Numbered from the stretch's first letter, positions 46,495 through 55,885 are shown. The stretch: DNA of 64,000 nucleotides from an uncultured Clostridia bacterium (GCA_944386645.1 CALXBW010000003.1:31995-95994); one strand, 5' to 3'. Program-made: numbers and translations. The notes: generated by a model from the sequence alone, not told the origin.

Positions 46495-48312
46495 TTACAC
46501 TTCCATTATAATTGGCAAAATCATAGGATTTCTTTTAGTTTTTTGATATACATAATCTCTTAAACTATCTCTTAAGTTTGATTTAATTGTTGTCCAATCT
46601 TTAATTTTATTTTCTTCACATTTTCTTATTTCTTCTCTTACTAATTTCTTAATATCATCCATCAAACTTTCAGATTCTCTTACATACACAAATCCTCTAG
46701 AAATAACATCTGGTCCTGCAATAACTTCACCTGATGAAGAATCCATTGTTAAAACAATAACAATTAATCCATCTTGTGATAAATGTTGTCTATCTCTTAA
46801 AACAATATTTCCTACGTCTCCAACACCTAAACCATCAACTAATATTCTACCAAAAGGAACTGTTCCTCCTAATTTAGCACTATTTTCATTTAATTCTAAA
46901 ATTCTACCATTTGTCATCATAAATACATTTTCCTTTTCAACACCAACACTAATTGCAGTTTCAGCATGAGATTTTAATTGTCTATATTCACCATGTACTG
47001 GAATAAAATATTTTGGTCTAATTAATGATAACATTAACTTTTGTTCTTCTTGGCATGCATGTCCAGATACATGCACATCTGCTAAAGAACTATATACTAC
47101 TTCAGCACCTATTTGCATTAAATCATCAATAACCTTTGAAACTAATTTTTCATTACCTGGTATAGGTGTTGCAGAAATAATAACTAAATCATTTGGTGTT
47201 ATTTCCACTTTTCTATGATCTCCTGAAGCCATTCTAGTTAATGCAGACATTGGCTCTCCTTGACTTCCTGTAGTTATTATTACAAGTTGATCATCTGTGT
47301 AATTTTTAATCATATCTATATCTATAAATATATTTTCTGGAAATTGTATATATCCTAATTCTTTTGCTGTATTTATCATATTTATCATACTTCTACCACA
47401 CACAGCAATTTTTCTTTTATTTTCGACTGCAGCATTAACAATTTGTTGTACTCTATGAACATTAGAAGAAAATGTAGCTATGACAATTCTTTTAGTACAA
47501 TTTACAAATAATTTATCAAAAACTGCTCCTACTGAACTTTCAGACATTGTATAACCTTTTCTTTCTGAATTTGTACTATCAGACATTAGAGCAAGTACTC
47601 CCTTATTTCCTATCTCTGCAAGTCTGCCTAAATCCATCCTTTCTCCATCTATTGGAGTATAATCTATTTTAAAATCACCTGTATGCACTACTATTCCAAC
47701 TGGTGTATATATTGCTAATGCAACTGCATCTGGTATACTATGGCAACTTCTAATAAATTCTACTTTAAATTTACCTAATGTTACTGTCTGTCCTTGCTTA
47801 ATAGTCTTTATTTTTGTTTTTCTTAATAGTTTATGCTCTTCTAACTTATTCTGAATTAAGCCTACAGTAAGTTTTGTAGCATATATAGGTACATTAATTA
47901 ATTTTAATAAATATGGTATAGCCCCTATATGATCTTCGTGACCATGAGTTATAACTAAACCTTTTATTTTATCCTTATTTTTTTCTAAATATGTCATATC
48001 TGGAATAACTAAATCTACTCCTAGCATATCATCTTCTGGAAACGCTAAACCACAATCTACAATTATAATATCATCCTCATACTCAAAAACTGTTATATTT
48101 TTACCAATTTCTAATATTCCACCTAATGGGATAATTTTTAAACTTGATTTTTTAAAACTTACTGATGTAGCCACTTCTTTCTTAGCAGTATTTTCTCTTA
48201 TTCTTCTTGTTCTTGTAGTTTTTCTTTCAATTTTATTTTCTCTATCTGTTTTTTTTACCATCCTTTCTCTTCCTCTTTGAATTTTTTCTTTTCCATTTGT
48301 TTCTTTTACCAT
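46495..48312 (-). CDS. rnj: Ribonuclease J
   Basis: A 605-aa metallo-beta-lactamase/beta-CASP RNase acting in mRNA decay and rRNA maturation. Metal motif VITHGHEDHIGA near 119-130, SCHSIPDAVA near 190, VHTGDFKID near 213, MSDSTNSERKGYT near 241, and VSGHACQEEQK near 415, followed by the RNase J C-terminal domain. About 50 extra basic residues precede the catalytic domain (RTRRIRENTAKK), longer than usual and probably RNA-binding or disordered. AAGGAG precedes the ATG. J1 or J2 cannot be told apart. Confidence 0.95.
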   Translation of the reverse strand: MVKETNGKEKIQRGRERMVKKTDRENKIERKTTRTRRIRENTAKKEVATSVSFKKSSLKIIPLGGILEIGKNITVFEYEDDIIIVDCGLAFPEDDMLGVDLVIPDMTYLEKNKDKIKGLVITHGHEDHIGAIPYLLKLINVPIYATKLTVGLIQNKLEEHKLLRKTKIKTIKQGQTVTLGKFKVEFIRSCHSIPDAVALAIYTPVGIVVHTGDFKIDYTPIDGERMDLGRLAEIGNKGVLALMSDSTNSERKGYTMSESSVGAVFDKLFVNCTKRIVIATFSSNVHRVQQIVNAAVENKRKIAVCGRSMINMINTAKELGYIQFPENIFIDIDMIKNYTDDQLVIITTGSQGEPMSALTRMASGDHRKVEITPNDLVIISATPIPGNEKLVSKVIDDLMQIGAEVVYSSLADVHVSGHACQEEQKLMLSLIRPKYFIPVHGEYRQLKSHAETAISVGVEKENVFMMTNGRILELNENSAKLGGTVPFGRILVDGLGVGDVGNIVLRDRQHLSQDGLIVIVLTMDSSSGEVIAGPDVISRGFVYVRESESLMDDIKKLVREEIRKCEENKIKDWTTIKSNLRDSLRDYVYQKTKRNPMILPIIMEV

Positions 48313-48738
48313 TTAATCTATCTCCTTTTTTATATTTTTCATTATGTACAATATAATAATATAAAAAGGTATACTTATTTAATTATTAATAAATACAATA
48401 CAATACATAATACACATAAACATGTATTATTTTTTTCACTTTTATAATTAAAACATATTAAAATATAATCTCTCTAATTATTTTTTAAATTATACAAACT
48501 AATCTCAACATTAATAAATTATAAATTTTGAGTCTCCAAATTGACTCGAACCGTTACATTATTATTTTATACATAAATCTCATTTTTATCCATATTGGAC
48601 AACACTGTTTGCAATTATACTATAAAAATAATTATTTGTCAATGGAATATTTTTCCTTTTTTGTATAAAGAAAGAGAATATAACGAAGTCAGAAATTTCG
48701 TTATATTCTCTTTCCTATACAATATATTAATTATAACA
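48313..48738. other. AT-rich gap between RNase J and rplT genes
   Basis: 426 bp with no reading frame that has a ribosome site. It holds the rplT terminator at 48669-48715 and presumably the RNase J promoter; a motif GAGTCTCCAAATTGACTCGA near 48530 could form a small stem. Nothing else was seen. Confidence 0.6.
48669..48715 (-). terminator. Rho-independent terminator of the infC-rpmI-rplT operon
   Basis: AAAGAGAATATAACGAA pairs with TTCGTTATATTCTCTTT across an 11-nt loop, 23 bp after the rplT stop. Confidence 0.85.
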
Positions 48739-49089
48739 TTATGCTTTATTAGCTAATTCAACAACTTTTTTGAAAGCTTCTGGATCGCTAATTGCAATCT
48801 CAGATAACATTTTCCTATTAATAACAACATTAGCTTTCTTTAATCCAGCAATTAATCTACTATATGTAGTACCATTTTGTCTTGCAGCTGCATTAATTCT
48901 TGCTATCCATAATTTTCTGAAATTACTTTTTCTATCTTTTCTTCCTACGTATGCATATGTTAAAGATTTCATAACTGCTTGATTAGCATTTCTAAATCTT
49001 ATACTTTTAGCACCATAATATCCTTTTGCTAATTTTAATATTTTTTTATGTCTTGCGCGAGTTGTTCTCGCTGTTTTTACTCTTGCCAT
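48739..49089 (-). CDS. rplT: 50S ribosomal protein L20
   Basis: A 116-aa L20, beginning [20 protein letters not shown] with AKGYYGAKS and [22 protein letters not shown] signature. L20 binds 23S rRNA and, in Firmicutes, represses its own operon by binding the infC leader. Last gene of infC-rpmI-rplT. Confidence 0.97.
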   Translation of the reverse strand: MARVKTARTTRARHKKILKLAKGYYGAKSIRFRNANQAVMKSLTYAYVGRKDRKSNFRKLWIARINAAARQNGTTYSRLIAGLKKANVVINRKMLSEIAISDPEAFKKVVELANKA

Positions 49090-49117
49090 CTATAATCATC
49101 CTTTCTTATTCTAATTA

Positions 49118-49321
49118 TTAATTTCCATATGGTAATAACTTTTTTATTCCTGCTTCACAAGTTTTATCTGCATATCCTCTTTGTGCTCTTAATTGTCTTT
49201 TTTGTTTTGTTGATCTATTACTTAATAAATGTCTTCTATTTGCTTTTGTTCTTTTTACCTTTCCTGTAGCTGTATATGAATATCTTTTTTTAGCAGCTTT
49301 ATTTGTTTTTAATTTTGCCAT
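49118..49321 (-). CDS. rpmI: 50S ribosomal protein L35
   Basis: A 67-aa L35: MAKLKTNKAAKKRYSYTATG, HLLSNRSTKQKRQLR, typical of the family in length and composition. It lies between infC and rplT; AAAGGAG precedes the ATG. Confidence 0.97.
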   Translation of the reverse strand: MAKLKTNKAAKKRYSYTATGKVKRTKANRRHLLSNRSTKQKRQLRAQRGYADKTCEAGIKKLLPYGN

Positions 49322-49355
49322 GATATATAGCTCCTTTCTATTTTTTATATACTAT

Positions 49356-49871
49356 TTATTTTTCAGATTTTTTTGATAATATCACAAACATATTCTTTCC
49401 CTCTAATATAGGCTTTTTCTCTACATTTGCAATATCTTCTAGCTGTTCTGAAAATTTATTTAAAGTAGTCTCTCCTAATTTAACATAATTAAGTTCCCTA
49501 CCTCTAAATCTAACTGTTATTTTTACTTTTGCTCCATCCATTAAAAATTTTCTTGCATTTCTACATTTAAACTCAAAATCGTGAGCATCAATATTAGGAG
49601 TTATTCTTATCTCCTTCATTTCTACTACTTTTTGTTTTTTTCTAGCTTCTTTTTCTTTTTTTGCTTGTTCAAATTTGTACTTTCCATAATTCATAATTTT
49701 ACATACTGCAGGTTTTGCATTTGGAGCAACAAGTACCAAATCTAAATCTTTTTCTTCTGCAATTTCAATCCCCTTAATAGTAGGCATTATTCCTAATTTT
49801 TTTCCATTTTCATCTATTACTTGTACTTCTTTTTCCCTTATTTGCCTATTAATAGTTAATTCTTGTTTTAT
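49356..49871 (-). CDS. infC: Translation initiation factor IF-3, probable AUA start
   Basis: IF-3 keeps ribosomal subunits apart and proofreads start codons. The conserved body opens ELTINRQIREKEVQVIDENG, with VLVAPNAKPAVCKIMNYGKYKFE near 57 and GRELNYVKLGE near 135. No ATG/GTG/TTG lies at the right place. A strong TTGGAGGTG ends seven bases before ATA (49871-49869), and starting there gives MKQELTINR and 171 aa, the normal length. infC is known to use rare starts (AUU in E. coli) so that IF-3 can limit its own synthesis, so AUA is plausible. An in-frame ATG 42 bp upstream lies before the ribosome site, inside a leader hairpin. Confidence 0.93.
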   Translation of the reverse strand: MKQELTINRQIREKEVQVIDENGKKLGIMPTIKGIEIAEEKDLDLVLVAPNAKPAVCKIMNYGKYKFEQAKKEKEARKKQKVVEMKEIRITPNIDAHDFEFKCRNARKFLMDGAKVKITVRFRGRELNYVKLGETTLNKFSEQLEDIANVEKKPILEGKNMFVILSKKSEK

Positions 49872-50000
49872 AAAAAACACCTCCAAAAAAAATAATTGAC
49901 TTAAAAAAGTCAATCCACACCAATAATATATAAATATTATATTATTTAACCTTTTCCTTAAAGTAAAGGTGAGAAGTGGATAACTTCTTCTTAATTCTTA
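49872..50000 (-). promoter_or_regulatory. infC operon leader, possible L20-controlled attenuator
   Basis: The leader transcript has a perfect stem ATTGACTT / AAGTCAAT at about 49893-49912 followed by TATTTTTTTT, like a terminator, right before the ribosome site. Upstream, ATCCAC and CTCACC near 49966-49980 can pair with GGTGTGGAT near 49914-49922. Two alternative folds fit attenuation by L20, known for Bacillus infC. Confidence 0.6.
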
Positions 50001-50003
50001 TAT

Positions 50004-50032
50004 ATTTTATATTTTTTTTCTTAGAATGTCAA
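50004..50032 (-). promoter_or_regulatory. Sigma-A-type promoter of the infC operon
   Basis: TTGACA (50032-50027) and TAAAAT (50009-50004) on the minus strand with a 17-bp spacer. Confidence 0.8.
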
Positions 50033-50058
50033 GCAATTTCTTAAATTTTCATTAATCG

Positions 50059-50087
50059 TTACAATTTTATGTAAATTGTGTTATAAT
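50059..50087 (+). promoter_or_regulatory. Sigma-A-type promoter of the 74-aa frame
   Basis: TTACAA and TATAAT with a 17-bp spacer, diverging from the infC promoter. Confidence 0.65.
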
Positions 50088-50116
50088 ATAATTACTTAAA
50101 TTTTATTAGAAGGGAT

Positions 50117-50341
50117 GTGTTCCTAGTGTTAAACTTTATTAAAAAATTATATATCCCATCCGTATTGAAAAACTTCATACGGACTATCTTTATAATCTAT
50201 TGGAGGCTACTTGTGATATCTTTTTGTATCATTATAGTCTCTGATTGGGTGCCCACTTTTCGGGAAGGTTTCCCATATATTATAAGGGCTTCCCATATAA
50301 TATTAGAAACATTAGACTTCATTATGTTTTTAATATTATAA
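50117..50341 (+). CDS. Small hydrophobic protein, unknown (74 aa)
   Basis: A short frame with a promoter and a terminator of its own. GAAGGG is upstream; GTG at 50117 or at 50126 could start it. The product has a hydrophobic helix (TIFIIYWRLLVISFCIIIVSD) and a second one at the end (TLDFIMFLIL). One CGG is read in frame (TFREG). No family recognised; it could also be a regulatory RNA with an incidental frame. Confidence 0.4.
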   Translation: MFLVLNFIKKLYIPSVLKNFIRTIFIIYWRLLVISFCIIIVSDWVPTFREGFPYIIRASHIILETLDFIMFLIL

Positions 50342-50345
50342 ACAT

Positions 50346-50380
50346 AAATAGAGGCTAATTAAATAATTAGCCTCTATTTA
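50346..50380 (+). terminator. Rho-independent terminator of the 74-aa frame
   Basis: AAATAGAGGCTAATT and AATTAGCCTCTATTT pair around AAAT. Confidence 0.85.
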
Positions 50381-50486
50381 CTTGCTGTATAGGAAAATCG
50401 ACTTTTTTATTGATAGTTTGCTGGTAAGCAAACGTAATCAATAAAAAAGAAACAATGAAATTCCCATTAATTTATTATCTCATCTA

Positions 50487-50515
50487 TTGCTTATATATAC
50501 TAAAAATAGTATAAT
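50487..50515 (+). promoter_or_regulatory. Sigma-A-type promoter of the 143-aa gene
   Basis: TTGCTT and TATAAT with a 17-bp spacer, 32 bp before the ATG at 50548. Confidence 0.7.
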
Positions 50516-50547
50516 ATTCATGTAATTTATTAATCGGAGGAATATTT

Positions 50548-50979
50548 ATGAATAAGCGGGTATTTTGTTTTGAAAATGATTTAGGCTTTATAAAGGAGGG
50601 AATATTTTATCCAATACATTTAGACAAACTAGAATTTATGCGTATCATATGTACTTTACGTTCTAATACCGATTATATATCGGCTGATTTATTGCTAAAA
50701 GATGCAATAAAAAATTACACAAATATAGATATTTTGGCTATACGGTACAAAAATAAAAGCCTTTCTGATAGTGTTTTTTACATGTATTGGTTGAATAAAA
50801 TACGAAATAATAGGAAATTTAAACTAACTTCCTCTGCTCTAAAAGAAGAAAAAAAACGAATAAATAAAAAAATAAAAGAAGAAAGCAAAAAGTACAAAAT
50901 TCCGAAAGCTTACAATGTTCAATCTACTGAAAAAATTTTAAGAAATAATGGATTTAGTAGATATAATAAGAATAAATGA
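50548..50979 (+). CDS. Unknown 143-aa protein
   Basis: The start has CGGAGGAAT upstream and the unit has its own promoter and terminator. The protein is basic, with a mixed N-terminal half (MNKRVFCFENDLGFIKEGIF) and a Lys-rich helical stretch (LKEEKKRINKKIKEESKKYK, about 98-117). No family recognised. Two CGG codons (KRV at codon 4, IRY near 71) must be read in frame, since shifting at either meets an early stop. It may be nucleic-acid binding, judging from charge only. Confidence 0.7.
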   Translation: MNKRVFCFENDLGFIKEGIFYPIHLDKLEFMRIICTLRSNTDYISADLLLKDAIKNYTNIDILAIRYKNKSLSDSVFYMYWLNKIRNNRKFKLTSSALKEEKKRINKKIKEESKKYKIPKAYNVQSTEKILRNNGFSRYNKNK

Positions 50980-50986
50980 ACACAAT

Positions 50987-51013
50987 AAAAAACTGGGAAA
51001 ATCCCAGTTTTTT
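50987..51013. terminator. Terminator between converging genes
   Basis: AAAAAACTGGGA and TCCCAGTTTTTT pair around AAA. It can serve the 143-aa gene and rpsI. Confidence 0.85.
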
Positions 51014-51016
51014 ATA

Positions 51017-51418
51017 TTATCTCTTACTAAATTGTGGAGCTTTTCTAGCCTTTTTAAGTCCGTATTTTTTTCTTTCCTTCATTCTTGAATCTCTTGTTAA
51101 GAATCCGTTTGATTTTAATACTGGTCTGTATTCTGAATTTACTTCTAATAAAGCTCTTGCTATACCATGTCTTATAGCTCCTGCTTGACCTGTAAATCCT
51201 CCACCTTTAACTGTACATATTACATCATATTTTTCTAATGTATTTGTAACAACTAATGGTTGTTTTACTATAACCTTTAATATTTCTGTTCCAAAATATT
51301 CATCTATTGATTTTTTATTTATTGTAATATTTCCATTTCCTGCTACGATTCTTACTCTTGCAATTGAGCTCTTTCTTCTACCTGTACCACGGAACATTAT
51401 TTTTTCTGTACTTGCCAT
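51017..51418 (-). CDS. rpsI: 30S ribosomal protein S9
   Basis: A 133-aa S9: [40 protein letters not shown] near 78 and the conserved basic tail [16 protein letters not shown] that reaches the decoding site. Co-transcribed with rplM, 37 bp upstream. Confidence 0.98.
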   Translation of the reverse strand: MASTEKIMFRGTGRRKSSIARVRIVAGNGNITINKKSIDEYFGTEILKVIVKQPLVVTNTLEKYDVICTVKGGGFTGQAGAIRHGIARALLEVNSEYRPVLKSNGFLTRDSRMKERKKYGLKKARKAPQFSKR

Positions 51419-51455
51419 TTATAATTTCCTTCCTCTCTTATTTTGTTATATATTA

Positions 51456-51890
51456 TTAAAATTCCCATTTTTCTGGTTTTTGTGCAGCTTGTTCATGTTC
51501 ACTACCTGCATATACTCTTAATTTTTTAACCATTTGTCTACCTAATCTATTTTTAGGTAACATTCCTTTCACAGCTAAGAACATTGCTTTTTCTGGTGTT
51601 TTGTTCATCATATCTCTAGCTTTTATTTCTTTCATTCCACCTATATAACCAGAATGATGTCTATATATTTTATTATCTAATTTATTTCCTGTTAAAACAA
51701 CATCTTTACAATTTAAAATTATAACATTATCTCCTGTATCTACATTTGGTGTAAAAGTTGGTTTATGTTTTCCTCTTAATAATCTTGCAGCCTCTGTAGC
51801 AACTCTACCTAAAGGTTTTCCAGCTGCATCAATTATATACCATTTTCTATTTATTTCACTAGCTTTAGCACTATATGTTTTATTATTCAT
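51456..51890 (-). CDS. rplM: 50S ribosomal protein L13
   Basis: A 144-aa L13: [54 protein letters not shown]. The start at 51890 is preceded by GGAGGC ten bases upstream; an ATG 18 bp earlier overlaps that ribosome site. First gene of the rplM-rpsI operon. Confidence 0.97.
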   Translation of the reverse strand: MNNKTYSAKASEINRKWYIIDAAGKPLGRVATEAARLLRGKHKPTFTPNVDTGDNVIILNCKDVVLTGNKLDNKIYRHHSGYIGGMKEIKARDMMNKTPEKAMFLAVKGMLPKNRLGRQMVKKLRVYAGSEHEQAAQKPEKWEF

Positions 51891-51908
51891 GGTAATATAA
51901 GCCTCCAT

Positions 51909-51985
51909 TCATTTTATTATATATATGAAATATAAATTGACCACCGGGGAGAAGTCTTTTTATATAACATTGCTTTTTTGCGTAA
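51909..51985 (-). promoter_or_regulatory. rplM leader with a G+C-rich motif
   Basis: In the leader transcript AGACTTCTCCCCGGTGGTC (complement of 51941-51959) stands out from the AT-rich surroundings. Firmicutes rplM leaders are known structured regulators (L13 leader); whether this motif matches that family could not be checked. Confidence 0.4.
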
Positions 51986-51987
51986 TT

Positions 51988-52016
51988 ATTTTAATATATT
52001 TTTTTATAAAAGTCAA
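51988..52016 (-). promoter_or_regulatory. Sigma-A-type promoter of rplM-rpsI
   Basis: TTGACT (52016-52011) and TAAAAT (51993-51988) on the minus strand, 17-bp spacer. Confidence 0.8.
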
Positions 52017-52080
52017 TATAATAGTAGAAATTATTGTCAAATTAATGTATAATGTATAAAAATAAAATGTAGGTGATTAA

Positions 52081-52662
52081 ATGAATAAAACAAAAAGAAA
52101 AATTTTCGAAACTTCAATGAAACTTTTTGCCCAGAAAGGTTATGAAGCTACTAGTATAGAAGAGATAACAGCAACAGTTGGCGTTGCAAAAGGAACTCTT
52201 TACTATCATTTTTCTAGTAAAGAAGAAATATTTTATTTTTTAGTTGAAGAAGGAATGAAATTATTAAAAAATAGTATAGAAATTAAAACTTCTAAATTAG
52301 ACAATGCAATCGACAAATTAAAAGCAATTATACTAATCGAAATAAAAGTTTTAGTAAAATATGAAAATATAATTACAATTATTTTAAGTCAGATTTGGGG
52401 AAATGAAAGTAGAAATCTAGCATGTAAAAAATATGTTTATGAATACCTTAAAACAATAGAAAAAATTATAATTGATGGAATAGAAAAAAAACAAATTATA
52501 GAATGTAACTCTACACTACTTGCTTCTTCTATATTTGGCGTTACATGTTCAAGTCTAATATATAAAATGCAATCTCAAAAAAATATAACTATAGAAGATT
52601 TATATAATGAATATGTGAATATTTTCATAAAAGGTCTTTCACCTAAAAAAATTGATGAATAA
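52081..52662 (+). CDS. TetR-family transcriptional regulator
   Basis: A 193-aa TetR/AcrR-type repressor. The N-terminal helix-turn-helix is clear: TKRKIFETSMKLFAQKGYEATSIEEITATVGVAKGTLYYHFSSKEEIFYF (about 4-53). The C-terminal ligand-binding region is helical and not assignable. It diverges from rplM and converges with yunB; neither is an obvious target. AGGTGATTA precedes the ATG. Its ligand and operator are unknown; the fab operator-like palindrome near 32950 is one possible target, purely by type. Confidence 0.92.
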   Translation: MNKTKRKIFETSMKLFAQKGYEATSIEEITATVGVAKGTLYYHFSSKEEIFYFLVEEGMKLLKNSIEIKTSKLDNAIDKLKAIILIEIKVLVKYENIITIILSQIWGNESRNLACKKYVYEYLKTIEKIIIDGIEKKQIIECNSTLLASSIFGVTCSSLIYKMQSQKNITIEDLYNEYVNIFIKGLSPKKIDE

Positions 52663-52684
52663 TCTTTATTCATCAATTTTTTAG
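52651..52684 (+). terminator. Rho-independent terminator overlapping the tetR stop
   Basis: ATTGATGAATAA and TTATTCATCAAT pair around TCT, then TTTTTT. Confidence 0.8.
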
Positions 52685-52693
52685 TACTATTTA

Positions 52694-53389
52694 TTATTCT
52701 ACTAATTCCATAGCATCTTTAGATTCTAATCCTTCTAAATTATAATAACTATCAGGTATTGGTCCCACAATTACATTTTCAGCAACTAGTATTTCATTTG
52801 TCATTTCACTTGCTATTGTTTTTATTGGTGTCACTATATTCACCCTACAAATAGTATGTAGATATATTCTATGTATTGTTTGATTTATACCAGCACTACT
52901 AAATTCACTTCTAAAATCAGTTGTTACTGCTCCACTAGATGAAATGCTTATTGGAATTTTTGGACCGACATTATATAATATTTCATTTCCTAAAAAACTT
53001 CCCAATGGAATATATATCTTAGTATCTTTTTCATCTTCTAACGCTTCTTGTATTTCTAGAGTAATTTCTGCTGCAATTCTATTTATAGAAATTACATTTG
53101 CTTTTACCATTGTTATATTTCCATTTGCATCTCTTATTATAGTTATCAAATCATTATAATCTACATTTTCTAATGATTCTTTTGCTTTTCTATTTATAAT
53201 TTTTATTGCTATTCCTCTAGCTTTTAAATTACATAAAGAATCAAACATTGGATTTATATAATTAAACACTGCTCTAAAAACTATTATTGCTATTATAAAA
53301 ATTATTAATATTAAGAATAATTTTTTATTTCTTCTTTTACTCATATATTCAGGTAATTTTATTCGTTTTCTAGAATAAATCTTATCCAT
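52694..53389 (-). CDS. yunB: Sporulation protein YunB
   Basis: A 231-aa protein with a basic N terminus (RKRIKLPEYMSKRRNKK), one membrane helix (about 24-43) and a secreted domain with YNDLITIIRDANGNITMVKANVISINR, IPLGSFLGNEIL and GPKIPI, the YunB pattern. YunB is a mother-cell sporulation protein needed for efficient spore formation in Bacillus. It starts 5 bp after the SPOCS-LysM gene, so they share a transcript. Confidence 0.9.
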   Translation of the reverse strand: MDKIYSRKRIKLPEYMSKRRNKKLFLILIIFIIAIIVFRAVFNYINPMFDSLCNLKARGIAIKIINRKAKESLENVDYNDLITIIRDANGNITMVKANVISINRIAAEITLEIQEALEDEKDTKIYIPLGSFLGNEILYNVGPKIPISISSSGAVTTDFRSEFSSAGINQTIHRIYLHTICRVNIVTPIKTIASEMTNEILVAENVIVGPIPDSYYNLEGLESKDAMELVE

Positions 53390-53394
53390 GACAT

Positions 53395-54942
53395 TTAAGC
53401 TGATCTTTTACTAACATATTTTGGTATAAACAGCTGCATTCCTTCCATTATAACATTAGGATCTTCTATCTTATTTACACGTACTATATCTTCTACTGTA
53501 CTTTTAAATTTTTTAGCTATATTCCACAAAGTATCACCTTTTTTCACAAAATAAATTACCATACTATAGCTTCTTTGCTTCTTATCTTCCTCTATGTCAA
53601 CTGTATCAATTATATCTATATTGGTATTATTTGCTATATCTATATTAAATTCTAATTGTAATTTACATTCAATATTTCCATTTTGTACAATAAAATTACT
53701 ATCTTTAATTTCAATATCAGTTTGTATATTTCTAGACATTTTAGTATCATTTATAGATGTCTTAAAACTAAATTTAATGTTTTCTTTTCTTGTATTTAAT
53801 GTTAACTGACTATCACCTTCATATATAAAGTTTAAACCTATTTCACCTTCATACAAAATTTGATTACCTAACTCTGTTTGTGTAGTAATTCTTGGAATAA
53901 TCTCAACATCATATAATCTATTATTAGTCATTTCCGGAATTTGAACTTGTTCGTTAACCATACACACATCTTTTAACTTTTCCTTTTCCATCATTGCTCT
54001 TATAGTTTTTTTATTAATTACTATATTTTCACATGGAGAATATAAATCTTTTATAACATCTATTTCTTTTGTTTCATATGCAAAGCAATCTATAACTATC
54101 TGTGCCTCTATATATACACTATGCTCTTCAATAGAATTTGATTTAACTATTAAATTTTTTATATAATAATTTAAATCACAAATATTTTCATCAGCTATAT
54201 TAGGTATATCAATAAAACCCATAATAGGAATTTTGCCATTTACTCTACCGATTCTATCATCTTCTGTTAGATATAACATTTTCACATCTAAATCTGCTTT
54301 TGCTAAAACTTTATTATAACTTATCTTCATATCTTTATTTGTTATTTGTACATCCGTTTTTAATATTTCTACTAAATTATCTATATTATCTATGTTAATT
54401 GTATCTTTTGCAAATATTTTTGTACTTCCCTCACCAATTAAAGAATTTATTTTTATATTACTACTTAATTTTTGTAAATTCTCCATATTATTTACTTCTT
54501 TAATTATAGAAATATTTTCATTTGAATATACTACTGTTTTAATTTTTAAGCAAACTTTTAAATTTATTTTTCTACCGTTTAATACTTTACACTCTATATC
54601 TTGAATTTGTATATCTTCTTTACTATTCATTCCAACTCTTGCTTTTTCTAAATCTACAATTTCTGTAAAATCTAAACTTGTTGTTAGTCCCCTAATACCA
54701 TTTCTTTCGTCCTGATTTTCTGGCAAATATATTACATTAATATTTATACTTCCATCTATTCTAATTTTTCCATCTAATATCTCTTTTTTATATATACAAA
54801 CATTTCCTGATGTATTAACTGAGCTAAGTATGTCTGGTTTTACATCTGGAATTATCATATCTCCTTCTATATTTACAGTTTTTTCTTTTTCTTCAACAAT
54901 TTGATTTATACATAAGCTTTCTTTATTTGTATCTAATAACAT
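53395..54942 (-). CDS. SPOCS (DUF3794) and LysM spore-envelope protein, SipL-like
   Basis: A 515-aa protein with tandem SPOCS/DUF3794 domains over most of its length and a C-terminal LysM (YFVKKGDTLWNIAKKFKSTVEDIVRVN, about 463-490, ending GMQLFIPKY). This architecture and length match clostridial SipL, which links coat morphogenesis to SpoIVA. IEGDMIIPDVKPDILSSVNTSG near residue 25 is the typical SPOCS opening. Neighbours yunB, veg and yabG support a spore role. Confidence 0.9.
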   Translation of the reverse strand: MLLDTNKESLCINQIVEEKEKTVNIEGDMIIPDVKPDILSSVNTSGNVCIYKKEILDGKIRIDGSININVIYLPENQDERNGIRGLTTSLDFTEIVDLEKARVGMNSKEDIQIQDIECKVLNGRKINLKVCLKIKTVVYSNENISIIKEVNNMENLQKLSSNIKINSLIGEGSTKIFAKDTINIDNIDNLVEILKTDVQITNKDMKISYNKVLAKADLDVKMLYLTEDDRIGRVNGKIPIMGFIDIPNIADENICDLNYYIKNLIVKSNSIEEHSVYIEAQIVIDCFAYETKEIDVIKDLYSPCENIVINKKTIRAMMEKEKLKDVCMVNEQVQIPEMTNNRLYDVEIIPRITTQTELGNQILYEGEIGLNFIYEGDSQLTLNTRKENIKFSFKTSINDTKMSRNIQTDIEIKDSNFIVQNGNIECKLQLEFNIDIANNTNIDIIDTVDIEEDKKQRSYSMVIYFVKKGDTLWNIAKKFKSTVEDIVRVNKIEDPNVIMEGMQLFIPKYVSKRSA

Positions 54943-55037
54943 ATATAGACCTCCTTACTTTTTGTTATTATATATTATTATAAAATCAAAAAAAAATTCC
55001 TATAATTAGGAATTTCTTATATAAAATATATATTTTA

Positions 55038-55325
55038 TTATTTTAAATTATTTTTTGGTTCTAGTGGTGGTATCAATGGAGAAAATTCTTTTCCATCAAA
55101 CACCGCAACCTCTACTGTTCTTGTTAATACATCTGTATATGTGTAAGTTACATTTCTATCTTCATTATCATATTTAACAACAAAAATATTTGGATATGCT
55201 TTTTCTATTGTTGCTTCTTTTTCAAAAGGCTTGCTTCTACCCAGAGATCCTTTCACAATTATCTTTTGTCCTAATTTATCCCCTATATTAGCTTTTAGAC
55301 TCGTAATATCACTTTTACAAATCAT
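55038..55325 (-). CDS. veg: Veg protein
   Basis: A 95-aa Veg homologue: DITSLKANIGDKLGQKIIVKG, then FEKEATIEKAYPNIFVVKYD. In Bacillus veg is strongly expressed and affects biofilm and spore outgrowth; the fold is a small beta barrel. The start at 55325 has GAGGTG five bases upstream; the frame is open further but unconserved. In many spore formers veg follows yabG directly, as here. Confidence 0.88.
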   Translation of the reverse strand: MICKSDITSLKANIGDKLGQKIIVKGSLGRSKPFEKEATIEKAYPNIFVVKYDNEDRNVTYTYTDVLTRTVEVAVFDGKEFSPLIPPLEPKNNLK

Positions 55326-55483
55326 CAAATCACCTCTTCTTCTATTGCGAATTATATCATTGGTGCTGAAAATTGTCAAAAATGGTTATTTTTTGCTATG
55401 AGGCTAAAAGTATTGAAATTTAGGTATTATTTTTAGTTTTACACAAAATATATTTTTTAGTTTACATTTTTATTACAGTTTTG

Positions 55484-55864
55484 TTACAATTGCATAATTA
55501 TCCTTTTTTTACCTTTCACTCCTATTCCTCCTATTCCTTCTCTACCTTCTTTTATTTCATCTACTATTTGCTTCTCTGTTACATATTTATAGTTCTCTGT
55601 TGTAGCAACCTTTTCAGCTACAATAAGTGGATCTATAAAATCTATCAAAATTCTTCCTGGTGATGATGCAAAATCTGCTCCAGCTAGCATTATTGCTTCA
55701 AAGTAGCTCTGACATGCACCTGCAAAAATTACTAACTTATCACTATTACTCCCCCATTTTCTAGCTTCTTTAACAGTATTTATAAAATGTCTTGAATTTC
55801 TATAATTATATATATTATTATAATCTGAACCATTTTTTATCATTGAATCATGACCAGTAACAAT
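55484..55864 (-). pseudogene. yabG: yabG sporulation protease, C-terminal remnant
   Basis: The visible part reads IVTGHDSMIKNGSDYNNIYNYRNSRHFINTVKEAR, LVIFAGACQSYFEAIMLAGADFASSPGRILIDF, IGGIGVKGKKRI: the C-terminal 40 percent of YabG, the protease that processes spore coat proteins. Homology begins at about 55864; upstream lie an in-frame stop (55900-55898) and the terminator of the ATPase gene. No ribosome site precedes the ATG at 55843. The first part is not found in the window, so the gene was truncated, apparently by arrival of the ATPase/recombinase module. Confidence 0.85.
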
Positions 55865-55885
55865 TTCTTTTGTGATAGAAAATAA

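Noticed and set aside
49356..49913. infC starting at the ATG at 49913
   Set aside because: That ATG precedes the strong ribosome site and lies in a terminator-like stem; the added residues are hydrophobic and not IF-3-like.
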